DNA of 33,905 nt from contig DKCH01000012.1 of assembly GCA_002449135.1 (NCBI GenBank), positions 3,996 to 37,900 of the forward strand, in the 5' to 3' direction. This document shows, one piece after another, positions 32,555 to 33,905 of this stretch; the first letter of the stretch is position 1; every line of letters begins with the position of its first letter. The position numbers were made by a program, and so were the translations under genes. The notes under the pieces are model-generated. The model had not been told where the DNA came from. It searched no databases and saw only the letters and a list, made by a program, of their open reading frames with translations. The stretch comes from Caryophanales bacterium UBA6879 (lineage in GTDB: Bacteria > Bacillota_I > Bacilli_A > RFN20 > CAG-288).

Positions 32555-32709
32555 GCAATTCGATGAAACTGATAACTTTCTATGAAAGCTGACTAGTTAA
32601 TCTTCTGCAACGCTATTATGAGGATTGCCCTTTGAGGCTGATAGCAATAGGTCGCCCTATGGCTGGTCACATGATTTTGTCGGATTGACTTAATAATATA
32701 GGAGGTCAA
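32555..32709 (+). ncRNA. Structured leader RNA before the second HNH gene
   Basis: Helices seen: CTTTC (32576-32580) / GAAAG (32584-32588) inside AACT/AGTT; GCTATTA (32612-32618) / TGATAGC (32639-32645) enclosing GCC/GGC; ATAGG (32647-32651) / CCTAT (32656-32660); TTGAC (32686-32690) / GTCAA (32705-32709), whose loop holds AGGAGG. AGGAGG is followed 5 nt later by GTG and a stop three codons on, a possible micro-ORF at 32711. No named RNA class recognised. Confidence 0.5.
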
Positions 32710-32780
32710 AGTGTCTTTCTGAATTTTTTAATATGGAAAAGACAAACACAAAATCTATGGATTTAAACAAGGAGACCGCT

Positions 32781-33683
32781 ATGCGACTTTGGAGTAAGTT
32801 CTATGGCAAGGCCACAAAGGTAAAAGATTTTACTGGACGTGAAATTGTTAAAGGTGCTTACAATAATCGTAACAGCGAATTTGGATGGAATGTTGATCAT
32901 ATCCTTCCACAAAGCAGGGGTGGCAAGACTGCTGATTATAATTTAATAATTTGCCATATTTCAACTAATGATGAAAAAGCAGACAAATTTCCAGTTTTTA
33001 ATGCTAATGGAAAGAAGTTTGAAATTTTAAAGGTTGAAAATCATTATGAGATTAGAGAAATATCTAATGGCTCAAATGAAGGAAAACAGAATATTGAAAA
33101 CGATGATTCAATAAACTTTATGGATTCTGCAGCTGGTATCAGGTTCTTTAAGAAATTAAAAGGTATCCAAAATAAATCAAGATTTGTTGGATCAGTTTTG
33201 ATAAGATTACAAAATGTTTCTAATACAGCTGTTATTGATTTCATTGAGAAATTCTTTGATGAAGAGAATATTTCATATTCAATGTCAAGTGACTATCGTA
33301 ATAGTGAGACAAGAATAATTGTTAAAAATTATAATATGTCATTGAAAGAAGATAACTCAAAACTTCTTGATAAGTGCATTTTATTAAATACTTATCTTAA
33401 ACGTTATTTTAAACCTATGAAGTATATTTTAATGTATGACATTTGTTATCAAGTTAATTGCTATGATGAAAAACAAGATATGTATCTAAATGCACAAACA
33501 ATAAATTTTGATAATTTCAATTGTGATTTAGATGATGCGTTGTTTATAAATGAATTGGTTTATATCAACACAGAGGCAAAAGATAGAGAACCAGATTTGG
33601 ATTTTGAAAACTATTCTTATTGCAAATATGATTATGAATATACAAATTTAGCTAAAAATTTAGAGAAGGAGGCAAGTAAGTAA
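32781..33683 (+). CDS. HNH endonuclease domain protein with unknown C-terminal domain
   Basis: 300 residues from ATG 32781, which has AAGGAG at 32769-32774; an upstream in-frame ATG at 32733 adds 16 residues but lacks a nearby ribosome site. Residues 1-75 form an HNH nuclease: DFTGREIVKGAYNN, then WNVDHILPQSRGG with Asp39-His40, Asn54, CH at 58-59 and NDEKAD. Residues about 80-300 do not match a family I know; there is an acidic stretch and the end is Tyr/Asp-rich. No RuvC motif is present, so it is not IscB or Cas9. It lies behind a strong promoter and structured leader. It could be a homing-type or defence nuclease. Confidence 0.8.
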   Translation: MRLWSKFYGKATKVKDFTGREIVKGAYNNRNSEFGWNVDHILPQSRGGKTADYNLIICHISTNDEKADKFPVFNANGKKFEILKVENHYEIREISNGSNEGKQNIENDDSINFMDSAAGIRFFKKLKGIQNKSRFVGSVLIRLQNVSNTAVIDFIEKFFDEENISYSMSSDYRNSETRIIVKNYNMSLKEDNSKLLDKCILLNTYLKRYFKPMKYILMYDICYQVNCYDEKQDMYLNAQTINFDNFNCDLDDALFINELVYINTEAKDREPDLDFENYSYCKYDYEYTNLAKNLEKEASK

Positions 33684-33715
33684 GATACTTGTAAACCTCC
33701 TAGATTAAAATAAAA

Positions 33716-33741
33716 AAAGGTGACAGGCGACGGTCATCTTT
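33716..33741 (+). terminator. Probable terminator after the second HNH gene
   Basis: AAAGGTGAC (33716-33724) pairs with GTCATCTTT (33733-33741), 9 bp with one G-T; the tail TTTAACTT is only weakly U-rich. Confidence 0.6.
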
Positions 33742-33750
33742 AACTTATAT

Positions 33751-33827
33751 AAGGTGCTAACAAATTACACGATTTAATACAAAGGGTGCTAAAACTTTAC
33801 ACGATTACAAGTAGGGGTGCTAAATTG
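33751..33827 (+). repeat. Right-edge direct repeat array of the island
   Basis: GGTGCTAA at 33753, 33785 and 33816 (32 and 31 bp apart) with TTACACGATT after the first two. Same unit and orientation as at 17011-17097. The last 80 bases of the window hold no gene I can support; a TGAAC/GTTCA inverted repeat lies at the very end. Confidence 0.85.
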
Positions 33828-33905
33828 TATTAAAACTGTTTCTTTTAGGCATTGAGGTTATAAACGTTTGATTTTTTTTAATTTAACTGAACCCCATTTA
33901 GTTCA

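Noticed and set aside
32781..33683. IscB/HEARO system with guide RNA
   Set aside because: The protein has an HNH domain behind a structured RNA, but no RuvC motifs or bridge helix, so it is not IscB.
1..33905. Mycoplasma code (TGA as Trp)
   Set aside because: Trp residues are encoded by TGG and TGA ends genes at 30341 and 32020.

Overview
The window is AT-rich DNA from a low-GC Gram-positive bacterium, most likely an uncultured member of the Bacillota/Bacilli or a Mollicutes-like gut lineage. This rests on base composition, a TsaE-TsaB-RimI-TsaD operon, an ECF riboflavin transporter (ribU) under an FMN riboswitch, cls, ParA/ParB and a DUF402 phosphatase. Tryptophan is written TGG and TGA ends several genes, so the standard bacterial code applies. 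No rRNA and no CRISPR array was seen.

Positions 1-16850 are chromosomal backbone. They hold the 3' part of clpB, tRNA-His, a 56-residue DUF4177-like gene, cardiolipin synthase, an AT-hook membrane protein, a DUF402 protein, the four-gene tsaE/tsaB/rimI/tsaD cluster, asnS, a small membrane protein, parA with a very divergent parB-like gene, an rluB-type pseudouridine synthase, riboswitch plus ribU, tRNA-Leu(CAG) joined to a degV gene, a convergent secreted Ig-like protein, and tandem tRNA-Arg(CCT) and tRNA-Arg(CCG) ending in a terminator.

Positions about 16890-33830 look like an accessory island inserted next to the tRNA-Arg pair. At both edges sit degenerate 30-32 bp direct repeats with the core GGGTGCTAAAA...TTTACACGATTT (17011-17097 and 33751-33827). 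Inside are: (a) a type I restriction-modification locus (XRE regulator, hsdM, hsdS, hsdR) whose hsdM carries one in-frame TAA; (b) a candidate defence module made of a divergent XRE regulator, an AIPR-like protein, a GHKL ATPase, and a large ImmA/IrrE-type zinc metallopeptidase frame broken by in-frame stops; (c) a phage-like segment with a sigma-region-4-like regulator behind a structured leader, a small unknown gene, a phage-type HNH nuclease and a second DUF4177 gene; (d) two single-gene cassettes (an unknown 137-residue protein and a DUF4314-like protein) separated by an identical 30-bp terminator repeat; (e) a second HNH protein behind a consensus promoter and a roughly 150-nt structured leader RNA.

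The most interesting points are the AIPR-GHKL-metallopeptidase module beside a type I R-M system, the clean nonsense codons that interrupt two island genes without shifting their frames, the repeat arrays that bound the island, and the two structured leaders before a regulator and an HNH gene. No integrase or transposase is visible, so how the island moves is unknown.
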